From Zychaea mexicana (lineage: Eukaryota > Mucoromycota > Mucoromycetes > Mucorales > Lichtheimiaceae), in contig NW_026516747.1 in NCBI RefSeq assembly GCF_025766255.1, positions 1 to 64,000 on the forward strand: a stretch of DNA of 64,000 bases. The letters are read 5' to 3'. The notes beneath the pieces were generated by a model. That model saw only the letters and a program-made list of their open reading frames with translations. It made no database searches and was not told the DNA's origin. How positions within the stretch are numbered: position 1 is the stretch's first letter; each line of letters begins with the position of its first letter. Position numbers and translations under genes: made by a program. Below, one piece after another: positions 11,225 to 22,858 of the stretch.

Positions 11225-12914
11225 TGGTGCATACTGTCTTAAACCATGAATAAATTCGATCACCGACATGAAAAAAAAGGAATCCTATCAGGGCTGTCTA
11301 AAATGAAGTTATCGATATTCTGTGACGTAGAACATGTTTATAAAGGTATTCTTAACACATTGTACGTTTTTGTTTTTTGAGAAAAGCATTTCTCATCGCT
11401 CTGATAGCCTTTGAAGTTTTGTCGGGATATGAAAAGTTACTAAGTAGGTGGAGGATTTCGACAGTTGTTTGGGCAAGGAGAAGAATTTTTTTGGCAGTGT
11501 GTAACCATAGATGTCCTAAGGTTACACACAAATAGCTGGCTTATCCAGTAATATGAGTGCGTTACTGCTCTTCTTACTCACCCATTTTCCCAATAACACG
11601 CCTGTGGTGAACCACATTAATACACTGCTTAAGATATCAACAATAAGATATTCAGTTAAACATTATACCACACAAGAAAACCTCTCACTCAGATGATTTA
11701 CCTTACGTGAGCAGGACAATGAACCTATCAACGGGTACCTCGGCCATTACAGCAGCCAGCTAATGCCGGTTTCAAAGATGTGCCCAATTAACATAGCGAC
11801 TTCAAGAGAAGTTCTGATACATCCTTGATCCATCCTCTATCACATAGTTTATCCACTAAATGGATAAATTAATATCGCCGTCTTAATAGCTAGAATATAA
11901 AAAAGCTTTGATTAAAACATCATCTCAAAGATACTTGATCTTGTTCCTTATTATTTAAGCTCTATCATTACAGCGCCTAACAATGGCTCCCAGATCCAAC
12001 AAACAAAAACGCACCTTAGAACAGCTTCAAAGCTCAAAAAACGGAAGATTTCAAAAAGTTGCAAGACTAGAAGAATCGTCAATTGTTGAGAACCAGACTT
12101 CATCTGATGTGACTGAACAAGAATCAAACGTCTTTGAGATTCTCACTGCGTTCGAAGAAGCAACAGAAACCACAACGACAACGACGACAGCCTTTACAAC
12201 AAGCCAAAAGTTTCCTATTATTTGGGACAATAAAGCAGATGCGAAGTCCCGTGGCAAATATTGGGGACACGGCAGAACCACCAAATACTACCAGCTAGAG
12301 AAAGCATCAGAAAAGAAGAAAGGGAATTATGAAATCACTTCCTTCTTTCATAAGGATGATGAAGTAGAGGTTGTGTCGGAGGACTTTGTGCCAGTGCTGA
12401 CTGTCGAAGAAGCATTTTTGAAACTTACCCCAATTATCCAACCTGAAATGAACTCAAAAAAGGACAAGGAGCGAAACATGAGCGACTATGAGCTACGATT
12501 GAAAGGTATTGCGGTGCAGGGAAACGAAGTGTGAAAAAAGAGTGTGAATACTCGTTTACAGCTCTTGAAAAAAGGCTCGAGGATTGCTTGGATCAGGTAT
12601 CTCCACCTGATGAACCACCTGCAGAAATTCGCCGTTACTACAACCGTTGCTGGCGCTATATTCATGCATATAATGAAATGAAAACTGGAAGCGAAGCTCT
12701 TAAGCTAGTTGAAAAGTTTACGACACGCAGATATCGCTCTCATAGAAGAAGCGGAACAGAAGATTAAATCTACACGTTGCTATCAATATACAAAGAAATG
12801 TCTACTATTGGATTGGCTGACAATGCCTACATATGTAGCGGCTATTCTATTATCCAGCGGCACTTTAAAAAATCTCAATTTTCGACAATTCATGGTTTAA
12901 GACAGTATGCACCA
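11225..12914 (+). mobile_element. Internally deleted DDE transposon, TA target
   Basis: The ends are inverted repeats beginning TGGTGCATACTGTCTTAAAC (27 bp), flanked by TA at 11223-11224 and 12915-12916. The empty site in the sister unit (GATGATATCATGG near 26040) confirms both ends. Because the flanks read ATAT on both sides, a 4-bp ATAT duplication is equally compatible. Length is 1690 bp, against about 3.06 kb for the core of the related element at 26894-38196. The middle of the transposase gene, including the catalytic centre, is missing. It is therefore non-autonomous. Confidence 0.85.
11983..12767 (+). pseudogene. Deleted DDE transposase gene (N- and C-terminal ends fused)
   Basis: Starts MAPRSNKQKRTLEQLQ, runs through WDNKADAKSRGKYWGHGRTT and ERNMSDYELR, then jumps straight to the end of the catalytic part: GIAVQGNE is frame-shifted from WGAGKRIAR, and the true C-terminus follows in another frame as CEYSFTALEK, PPAEIRRYYNRCWRYIH and YRSHRR. 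About 450 residues containing all three catalytic residues seen in the related copy at 29068-37393 are gone. No active protein is expected. The N-terminal 170 residues could still bind DNA; this is speculation. Confidence 0.8.
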
Positions 12915-13943
12915 TATCATGGTAATAAGTCGATAATTGTTGTTTAATAGCAATTGCATATCATATGGAAATGGAATATTACCTTCTTCTTCAGGGAGTG
13001 AAGAAAACGTATTATCACAGAAGAAAAGAAAAGGATGGAGGTGATGTGTTGGTAGATAATATGTAGTTGCTGGCTTTTGACAAAAGAAACAACGTTTGTC
13101 CACCTTGAGTCTCAGTAGATGCTTTTCAAAATATTTGGTGAAATTTTCTGCTGGAGACCCTTTTAAAACCTTTGCTGCAATCAAACTAGTTGGATTTGGC
13201 TCGATTACATGGCTGAATGTTGAATATGGATCTGTCGAAGTATCCATAAAACAAATATGCTTTTGATTATAAGGCCATTCATTGATACGTTGTCGTCTGA
13301 TGATAAAAAGATCCTTGAACTGTTGCGAACATTGGTCGATGAATTAGATGGCGATTTCACAAGTGTCGTGCATTTGACCTCTTTTGAAACTTGGCATATT
13401 TTGATAAATAAAAGATCTCATTTGATTAGATGCATTACGTCGACGTAGAGTATGTGTCATTTCAAATGTTATAAGTATATTATCAAATATGTTGGTTGAA
13501 TCAAAAGGAGTTGGGTTGATACGTGGTAAAAGACAATGCCAAATCATTTCCACAAATGCATCGATATAACAAGACATCATTGAGTTAGCATTCAGTGACA
13601 AGTCATATCCAGTAGAAGGTTGAAGTGATGGTTCAAGTCTGCGTTTTTTTGTTTGATGATGATGAATAGTGTTTTCCGAAATATTTGATCGAATTAGTAG
13701 AGAAGAGCTGTTATTGTTTATTGTTGTGGGTGAATCAATAGTGTTGTCAAAATCATTTAGATCAATATATTCATGTGAATCTTCATGTTGTATTTGTATT
13801 TGACAAGGAGACATATTTTGAGGTAATTCTGGTTGGATATGATGCCAATGCAAGGTCCATCGTCCGACAGCAAGAATCCTCTGCCCATTATTATGTAGCA
13901 TCTCAATAACCATCATTGGGCTATCAACGATACGAAAGGACAC

Positions 13944-14843
13944 ATTATCAGGATGGATGGCCTATTATCAACTCGATGTGTATAAAGACATACCGATCAA
14001 TGGGTAATGTTGATGGCCCGCATAAAACAAAGTGGCGTTATCTGCAGATAAAAAATCGTGACGACGAAAGACAGTGCGTGCTGGACCCTTTACACTGGAT
14101 TAATCATTCTACTACTTCCTATACAATAATTTCCTCTCTTCTCGAGCACCACTCTCTTCATTTTATATATTCTGGTATAAGTTAAATAGCGATGTTGATC
14201 AGATTTACTCTATACCTTCAAGGAACATTATATTTTCATCACTTTGATATATGGCTATCCCATTATATGGAACCTATGAGAAATAAAAGAACAAACCACT
14301 TAGGTATACATAATTTTGCGGACACCCCACAAGTATATATTTATAGGATGTGTGTATGATAACCTGATGAGGATTAAAAATGGAAGGGGGTGTTCGTATC
14401 AAAAGCCAATGGCTAACCAACCGTCATTGTCTTCATTCGGTACAGCGGAAGAGAAGCCGTTGATGGTGGATGAGAATTGTTCGCAATCTTCAAATTCTCG
14501 CCTTATCCTACTGTACACATATTCTACTCGTGTGATACACTGATTTTCATAGCGTATATCCGCTAGAAACTACATAGTAAAACACGAGGCTATCACAATG
14601 CTTTTTTGCGAGGCTATCACAATGCTTTTTTGCCGCAAATATCATCATTATGCGTTACAATGCAGCTTGTTAATGAAGTATATCTTAAATTTATGAACAC
14701 AGGAACAAGTATTTTGTAATACAGATAAAAAAGATATGAAACAGAAAGCAGACATGTATTATAAAGTTTACTAGAGTAGAGAGAAGAGTGGTATTATTTA
14801 AGCGGAAGTCTATAGTGACTTACGCCAATAGGCATGTGGTCGC
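13944..14843. other. No gene seen; short 24-bp tandem repeat inside
   Basis: The region upstream of the ubiquitin-protease-like gene contains no convincing exon. At 14585-14632 there are two tandem copies of a 24-bp motif starting CGAGGCTATCACAATG. The unit's repeat resumes at 14844 with sequence equal to base 1 of the window. This stretch is absent from the third unit. Confidence 0.6.
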
Positions 14844-15069
14844 TTCCTTGTGGAATAAAATGAATTGGAAAATCATATATTAAAGTAATGAATGTAAAGA
14901 GGTATTAACTGGAAACTCCACAGTACTGGTAATAGTGCATAATGGTTTGTGTAAGCATTTAGTTTTCTATCCAAATTATCCACCCAAAAGCTTGATTATC
15001 GACATGTATCTCTGTCCTTGACCAATCCAGAAACAGTCTCATGCATAGCAATAGAAGTAGGGAGCGAAA

Positions 15070-15653
15070 CCAAACACAGCGACGCTACCGATTGCTTTTG
15101 ATGCGAACATGCGCGCAGATGAACGCAGCAACCGTCACTAAGGGCGTCATGCCTAATTTTAAGAAATAAGATGCTCTGGCACAAGTCCATCACGGCATGC
15201 TGACCTCCACGGGAACTATTTAAAGTGTATGACCACCGAAGTGGTACGGCCGATAGGCTTCCTTTGCTGTGTTGGCTCCCCATAATCACTCTAAACAAAA
15301 AGAAAGAATGCACTCATCAATAAGGCAATACCAAAGGTTCTCAATTCGCTTTGCTGTTGTTACCTTCAACACCGATACCAGGGAAACAAGTGAGAGAGCC
15401 AAACACAGCGACGCTACCGATTGCTTTTGATGCGAACATGCGCGCAGATGAACGCAGCAACCGTCACTCAGGGCGTCATGCCTAATTTCAAGAAATAAGA
15501 TGCTCTGGCACAAGTCCATCACGGGCATGCTGACCTCCAAGGGAACTATTTAAAGTGTATGACCACTGAAGTGGTACAGCCGATAGGCTTCCTTTGCTGT
15601 GTTTGGTTCCCCATGAATCACCTCTAAACAAAAAGAAAGGATGCACTCATCTA
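15070..15653. repeat. Pair of ~255-bp direct repeats (second unit)
   Basis: Copy of the pair at 227-817, here 15070-15319 and 15399-15653. The spacing is 329 bp because of several single-base deletions. Everything said of the first pair applies. Confidence 0.75.
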
Positions 15654-15896
15654 ATGGGGCACACCTTTTGATATGTCAAATTTAAAACGTTTTACAAGAA
15701 CAAATCTGTTGCTGTTACCTTAAAAAGAGCTTCATTGTATTGAAAGACTGCCGGTCATCTTAAGAATTCAAAAAGCTTTCTTTTTGTTATATGAAAACTA
15801 AGAAAATAATAAATAAAAAAACTTACCTATCACTACTTATAAATAAGTTGGAGATATAAACATAAAAACACAATCAATTATTCGATGTATACAAAT

Positions 15897-16757
15897 GCAA
15901 TCGCTACCTAGGGCATCTGGCTTATATATCGTGGCATTCCTTGTTGTTTCAATGGACTGGAGTCATATTTTTTAGTTTTTTATTCTCCTGGGCAGCCCAT
16001 ATTACATTTCATACTCCATTTCATTTTGCTCATCATAAAATAATGCACAGGACTGCTGCGGCTGACATTGGCACTGATCAATCTCGCGGACCCTGACCTT
16101 GTTACAATCAGCCGAGCTATGCAGAATGCCACAGAATTCGAACTGACTGCACTCCTATGCATCGCCATCATCCAAGCCATATGGTGCGCGCACTAGGCTG
16201 TCATCTTTGATAACCAGCTATTTACACCACAGGCAGTGGCAGCTCATGCCTCTGTCATATTTCAACAAACAAATATTTAGCTTTATCTTCTCTTTGTCTT
16301 TGCTTCTTTCACTGTATGTTCATCCTTTGTCCCTACTTTCATATATGTATCGGTACTGATAGTCAGTCACTCCTCCTGGACTCTCTGTCAGAATAAAAAT
16401 CAATTTGCCCAAGGGCTATCAAAAAAATGCACACGACTGCTCGTAGCAGCAAAAGCTATCGACGCAATACAAAAACATATTTGGGTGTCACCAAAGAGGT
16501 GGGATAATACAATTAACTACTGTAAAGTAATCGGGAAGTTAGAATGTAACAGGACTTGTTCTATTTGCTTCCTTTTTCAGGGGGAAGATCCCCCCAAGTG
16601 AGAGTTTATTTTCTCTGCAGTCACGTGTGTCGCAATTTAGACAGAGGCGTACTGCGTGATGGGACGAACAGTGTATTATACATGCGAGACTGTTCTATTC
16701 CCTTCTATTGAACAAGTGCTCGTAATTAATATCTTTGGGATGTCCGCCTCTCATATA
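15897..16757 (+). mobile_element. LINE 3' remnant (second unit copy)
   Basis: Repeat copy of the LINE remnant at 1060-1920 with a few substitutions and indels, for example one extra C in the CCCC run near 16594. It is equally degenerate and again directly precedes the first exon of the RPD/EVK pseudogene. Confidence 0.65.
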
Positions 16758-16811
16758 AAAGAAGATACACACGACTGCACATTACTTTCAGGTTTCTCAG
16801 TAACAATAACC

Positions 16812-18294
16812 ATGGCAACCTTGAATACTAGTAAGCTATAATTTATACATTTTAGAAGCTAGCAACTAATACTATGGTAACTAATACCCATAGCAACATA
16901 AGATTAGAAATTCGGAGATATATTCTTGGCATATCATACAAAAAGGAGGCCAGCCAAATATCGAAACCTTTGTTGCAGACACAGAGAATCAGGATGCTAT
17001 CGACGAATGGTTGATTCAAAACAACTCTGCCACGAAAGCGAAAAAAGGACTAATTCGGAAGTTCCGAATACTCCAAAAGATGTATCAAAAGAAGGGAAAG
17101 AGATCATTAGCTGGTCAAGCGGATGTGAACTGGGAAAGATGCTTTGAAAATGCAAAAACAAAGCAAGCTTTTTTGATCAGTGGTTCAGTCGTATTACGTT
17201 CAACAGCGCAAAGACTAGGACAAGAGCTCTCAAGTCGTATAGAGGTAAACAAAATAGGGATGGTAAAAATATTATACCGTGACTGACTTGGAATGAAAAT
17301 TGTTATCTCATATATACATTAAAACTGCTATCATAGGGTACCAGCTCCACTCCTGCTCCCACAGCACCACCAACAACAATTACTACTGAAAACCAAGATT
17401 TGGAAGATGAGGGTGGTGATAATAACGACAACAGTGATGATAGCGACGACGAAGATGAAGATGCACTTGGTAGTCAAAGAGGATCCCGACGAAATTCAAC
17501 CACTACAATACCAGCCCCGTTAACAATAGGATTGATTCCTGAAGTTCACCAATATCTGCCAGCTGGATTCGACATAACTGATCGTTGGCATCGATATAAA
17601 ATGAAGTCATTGGATATTGCAAGCAAACATAGCTTACATGTATCCTCCCACCCTCAAAAAGTAATGTAAGTATTATTTTAGAAGAAACAAATAGTTAACA
17701 AAGAATGCATCTAAGCTTATTATTGAAATTGACTATAGGTCATTGTATCACGTCATGTTACTTTGTCCTAATACCAGTGATGATGATATGATCGAGTTAT
17801 TTGGCATTGATATACTGGATACAATTTATACACATTTCAAAAACAAATACTTTGATCGAAGCATTGAATTTGATATAAGCTTATTCAACAAATCAAAGAT
17901 ATTGTTGAAGTAAGTCGAGGATAAAATGAGAAATGAGAGAGAGAGAAGGAGATGCTTACTGCATCTTCAATTTATAGCAATTAAAAGAGGGTGACAAGGA
18001 AATGAGTCGTACCAAGGCTATCATCCAATTAGCCAACATAATGGAACGTACTCAAGATCACAATATTCCCATCCTTCAAATACTCATCAACTAGTCATCA
18101 TTATGTAAATCACATATGCCATACCACTTATGAAAAAAGCATTATCTATTAACTAAAATCAACATCAGTGTCACCAAATTATCCAAGACTGAAGAGAATT
18201 ACATTGTCAAGGGAACTGAGCTCATCACTAATTATTTAGATCCAGTAATAAGTCCTATGTTTCATGATCCTGATAACAATCGTCTTTTCTGTTG
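16812..18294 (+). pseudogene. RPD/EVK-family hypothetical protein, second truncated copy
   Basis: Same gene as at 1973-3453, with first exon 16812-16830. It keeps bases lost in the first copy (near 17402 and 17623), so exon 3 is open through 17669. It shares the altered bases in exon 4 and the lost donor after exon 5, and it is cut at the same point at the end of exon 6. The two truncated copies therefore shared some damage before the array arose or was homogenised, then diverged slightly. Function unknown. Confidence 0.65.
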
Positions 18295-19182
18295 GTAAAA
18301 AAATTTTATATTTAAATCTTTTAAAAATTGTTTCCAAATATTATAGTCTCTATTATATTTTCTCCATTAATATTCCCTTAAATATAATAGCATATCATTC
18401 TTATTTCTATTTCTTGGATTAATACTTTATTTAATCCATTCCATATTCCTTCTATTGTATTTGTATGAACTTGTGTTATTAGATCTTTGAAATATTTTTC
18501 ATGATCTATAGTTTTATGTTTATATCTTATATTTTTTAAATTATTAAAGCCTCTCTATTCATCTGTATATATTGTTGTTCCTTTTCTAACATATTTTACA
18601 ATACTTTTGTCAATACCAATAATATCCCTTTTTTTATATAAGCTAAAAATAATTTTTTTATTTTTATTTTTCTTTTATTTTTTAAAAGACTTTCATTCAA
18701 TGCCTCCAATAACCCAAGCACCTTCAACTTTATAACCTTTATTATTTTTTCTTTTTGCAATTTTTGATTCATCTATTTCAACAATTTAATTCTGACCTCC
18801 TATTTTTCTGTTTTTATTAAAATGTAATCTATCTTTTAAATACTTCCTAAATAATTTATGATATAATGTTACAGTATTTCTATTAATTTGTAAAGTTGCA
18901 GCAATACTACTATATAGCATTTTTAATATATGTAATTGTAAATCCAGAGGAAGCTTTATTTTTGAAATTATTGTTCCTTTTAAAGGTGAAAATGCTTTCC
19001 TACATTTATAATTTCTACATGCATAAATTTTCATATTTAAATATAATTTTGTTTTCTTATTACAATATGAACATTCCTTATATTTATTAATATAATTATT
19101 ATTTATCAAATATAATAATGCTGTATCCTCATTATTAAATATTTTTTTTTAAATTTATATAAGGCTCAGTAAACATTTTCAA
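18295..19182 (-). pseudogene. ISXO2/Merlin-like transposase remnant (third unit)
   Basis: Copy of the remnant at 3454-4340. Here one extra A near 18965 keeps the zinc ribbon and the following helix region in one frame down to a stop near 18786. The downstream catalytic part (IDESK, TDE, NTIEG) is still interrupted by stops. No terminal repeats found. It is a defective element, kept only as part of the duplicated unit. Confidence 0.7.
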
Positions 19183-19513
19183 TATTATTAAAAATATTCA
19201 ATTTTTACTATTTAATAAGTTTCAAAGATTAGAATTTAAAATTTATCTGCCAATTATCTTAAGACACATCTAACAATAATATATACAGGTAGAGCTGTAA
19301 AACTTGGAGCAAGAGAGAGTAATATATTTAGTACGATCGTACAATTCAAGGAGCCTGGGCAGTACAAGTAGTGATAGTAGAAAGCAGTAATAGTAGTAGT
19401 AGTACAGTAGCAATAGCATAAGTGATTTAGTAATTGTTTTATATGATATGTTTCTAACCAACCTTGAGTGACATACAAGTTTCATTGACACAATATTGTT
19501 TTTTTAACTGCAG

Positions 19514-20234
19514 AATCGAAAGAGAAGAAGTGATGAAGAACAAGAGGTATTTATTTGTTGTGTATAAAAAAAATAAGAGATGTTATATTGTTACAGTTAA
19601 AAATGAATTTAACTTTTTTTGTGTATCTATCAGCAGGAGTCGCCAAACAAGAAGGCACACAATATCACGCTTGTAGATATATTTTATTCGTACCAAAGAG
19701 AAGCAGGAGAGATCGCAAGTAACAATGAAGGAGTGTGTTTGGAAAGCGATGTCTACGAAATTCTGTATATATGGCTAGGCAACACTGTTGATGAAGTGAT
19801 AATTTCGTATTACAAATACTCATAATCGTAAATGCTTTATTTATTAGAGCCATTGAAGATATCTTGCTATTAAAAGAATTCCATCATTCAGACATGATCA
19901 GGGAACACTTTACCAAAAAAATTTTAGCTGCATTGTACAGCTATTTTACAAGTCTACTGTATGATAATACCAAAATGTTTGATGTAACCACTGTCGCTGC
20001 CATAAGTTCATTGTTGTGTGTAAGTATTACTGAATTATTTTCAAGTAGTTGTTTTTTTTATATCTTCAGTAGCTGATAAGAAGTATTGTTTTTTTCTAGG
20101 AATACAAAAAACCAGCAAAACATCTAGACACTGTAAAAGGTACTAAGAATAAGTGTACCTATGGCCTGATAAACTTTAGTGAAGAAAAATCTGAAGCTGA
20201 GCAATCAATTTTATTTAGCTTAGCTTCAATGTAA
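19514..20234 (+). pseudogene. Hypothetical spliced gene fragment (third unit copy)
   Basis: Same exon arrangement as 4671-5391 with a handful of substitutions, for example SSLLC for SSLLY at the end of the third exon and EEKSEAEQ for EGKSEAKQ in the last. Some are replacements without new stops, so this copy is open over the visible exons. It also lacks a recognisable 5' end. Family and function unknown. Confidence 0.5.
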
Positions 20235-21307
20235 ATATATTTACAGTTTTTGGTGTTATATACATATAGCTTACAAAAAATACTACTATTAAATAAAAAT
20301 AAATCATAAATAAGATATGGTGGATTTTGAGATAGATTTCTTAAAATATGATAAATAAGAATTCTATTTTTAAAAATATTAAATAATGTTTATCTCTCCT
20401 GAAATAAAAGTACTATATTTAATGATCATATGATTATTAATGAATATTGATAAATAAGAAGTAAAACTCTAATAACAACTGTTTTAAAAAGATAAGAATA
20501 TAAGAATCCTTTAATTTTGATTTTAAAAATAAAATAAATCCTTCTAGTTATTACATTTTTTTTCTCTTTATATTTTTTATACTTATAAAATCATCTTTAT
20601 CAATGCCATATATTTTAATTAATGTTAATTTTATCTTGATTTATATAATAAAAGAATTAAAGTATTAACAAAATTTATATTCATAGATAGTATTTAAAAA
20701 ATAAAATTAATGAATTATAAAAATTTTGTAAAAAATGTTTATTAATATATGGAGCTATCAAAAATATTATAAAGAATCCAAAAATGTATAAAAAAAACTT
20801 TAATAAGAATTGAAAGTAATTACAGTGGTTCCCCGTTTAATTTCACTCTCAATAAGATAAACCCTCAGTTATTTTCAACTTTTTTCTATACCCCTTTAAG
20901 CATAGAAGACTGCTTGAATCACCCTCGTTTTGTGTCAACCCTTAGTAGTTTCAATACTTTATAGACCCCCTTTGAGGTTGAAATTAAATAGGAATAAAGA
21001 TTTTAAAAATTAAATAGTATAAATAGATGTGATAATTTGAAAATTATGAACTTGTTAAAAAATGATTATATGAAGTGGATAATATAATTCTATATAACTT
21101 TATTTGGTTATTTGAAAGTAATAAAAGATTAGATTAAAAAATTAGAAATGTATAAATCTGTAACCTATTTTCATAATCAACCTAGTTTTTACTCAATATT
21201 ATATAAAGCATAAAATAGTACAAGAACAGACTTGCTTATACAGGATTTTTCATCTCCTAGCAGACGTTTGAACTTTTATTTAGGCAGAAGGGATTTAATT
21301 TTAGGCA
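20235..21307. other. Very AT-rich non-coding stretch (third unit)
   Basis: Equivalent of 5392-6465; no gene seen. The CAGTGGTTCCCC motif recurs near 20823. Confidence 0.55.
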
Positions 21308-21722
21308 GAGTAGACATGAATGTTAATCTAAGTGGACATGAATCAAGTTAATCTGGATATGAATAATAATTGATCTGGACATGAATGAAAATCGAGCTGG
21401 ACATGAATGAAAATCGAGCTGGACATAAATGAAAATCGATCTAGACATGAATGAAAATCGAGCTGGACATGAATATAAATTGACCTGGATATGAATAAAG
21501 ATCGATCTGGACATGAATAAAGATCGATCTGGACATGAATATAAATTAACCTGGACATGAATATAAATCGATCTGGGCATGAGTAAAATCAATGTGGACA
21601 AAATAAAAATCAATCTATACATAAATGAAAATCGTTCTGGACAAGAATAATAATCAATCTAAACATGAATAATAGACAACCTGAACATAATAACAGTCAA
21701 CCTGGACATAGTTTTAGTCAAC
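21308..21722. repeat. 22-bp minisatellite (third unit)
   Basis: Copy of the array at 6466-6880 with few differences. A single-base deletion in the first copy near 6689 (ATCTGACATG) is absent here (ATCTGGACATG). Copy number appears unchanged, which suggests that the duplication is young. Confidence 0.9.
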
Positions 21723-22858
21723 TAAGACATAATAAAAGTTGAAGTAGATAATATATTAAGTGTAGCAGAGCAGAATATTTGAGTACTTAAGATTTTCAAT
21801 TCAAGTACCTACATCTCTATGCTAAGAAAATGTAAATAATAAGGGCCTGCATTATACGTATACATTTTCTGCCTTCTTTATTTGGATCCATCTTAAGGTT
21901 CCGTTTATTCATAAAAGTATATCTTATCTATAACCCATTCTTGTGACATATTATAAGCCCTTCAAAAAATTATTATAAATGGTTTATTATTATTATTAAT
22001 TACTGTAATAAAGGTTATACTGCAAACAGGGTATTATATTACACTATCATAAGGTAGAGAAGAATTGATCACGCATATATTTCTTGTTGGGTGTTGTATA
22101 TATATAGATTTAGGTAATATTTGGGGACAAGAATAGTAATTGTTTGGATAATACAGTTGTCCTTGCCACACTGTAAAAAATAAAAGATACATATTGTTCT
22201 GTCAATTGGCCGCTAAAGAAAGTTGTCCATATTACATACTCAATTAAACTGGTATGTACCTATAGAGTAATAAGATTTACTTTTGACAAAAGCATGTACT
22301 GCATATAATAAAAACCTTTAATATAAGATGGTACCAATGTCCACTATAAATCGCACCCACGTAATTGGTAATATTCACAATCTAGTAGATATCCTTTAAT
22401 AAATATCAAAATAATCCTTCTGCTTAATACTTTCAATTTCCAAAATTTATTTATTATTCAACAATATCCTTTATATATATGACAGCATGTAATTCAATAA
22501 CAACCCGTTTTGGATGGCAAAGTTTATATAATACGTAATAATGAAGCATTAAAAAATCTAATTAATTCATATGAGGTGCTATAACTACATCTTATATTGA
22601 GTAAAAAAATCAGAAACAAGCTTTCCTTGATATAAAGAAGTGACGTCCAATTTGAACTCCAAACAGGGACCGCACCGCTAATGATATAAAAGCTTGGTTA
22701 CATGTGCTTGTTCTTTCTGGCTACGTATTCAGTAATGTTTTTTATAGCTTCATCCTTGGACCATTCTTGATTTTTCATATACATTATTTTCATTCTTAGA
22801 ACGTACAAGTTAATCATCAGAATAAGATATATAAGAATAAAAAAGGGATTATGTTTAC

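Larger units (their letters stand above)
11021..13943 (-). pseudogene. Ubiquitin-specific-protease-like gene, interrupted by a DDE transposon
   Basis: Minus-strand reading starts near 13943 and ends at 11021. Blocks in order are an N-terminal low-complexity part, MMSCYIDAFVEMIWHCLLP (Cys in a position like the USP Cys box), KRCFFCQKPATTYYLP (CxxC), and after the insertion YHFKTTAVIETPNGPFIASM (His-box-like, compare GHY...W..FDD of C19 peptidases). I infer a C19/USP-like cysteine peptidase, divergent and unproven. The copy is dead: CAA to TAA near 13344, the 1.69-kb element inserted at 11223-12916 between the LITMI and SSTERLGYHF blocks, and a frameshift near 11100. The sister copy at 25845-26891 joins these blocks without interruption. 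Confidence 0.5.
3454..18294 (+). repeat. Complete 14.84-kb tandem-array unit
   Basis: This is the only complete unit in the window. Its first part (3454-14843) is repeated at 18295-26891 and its last part (14844-18294) repeats 1-3453. It holds the Merlin-like remnant, a spliced gene fragment, a 22-bp minisatellite, the PD-(D/E)XK-like gene, the ubiquitin-protease-like gene, 255-bp direct repeats, a LINE remnant and a truncated RPD/EVK gene. Unlike the third unit it carries a 1.69-kb DDE element at 11225-12914, so that insertion came after the duplication or was lost from the sister copy. Both copies carry disabling mutations, some private and some shared. Confidence 0.85.
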
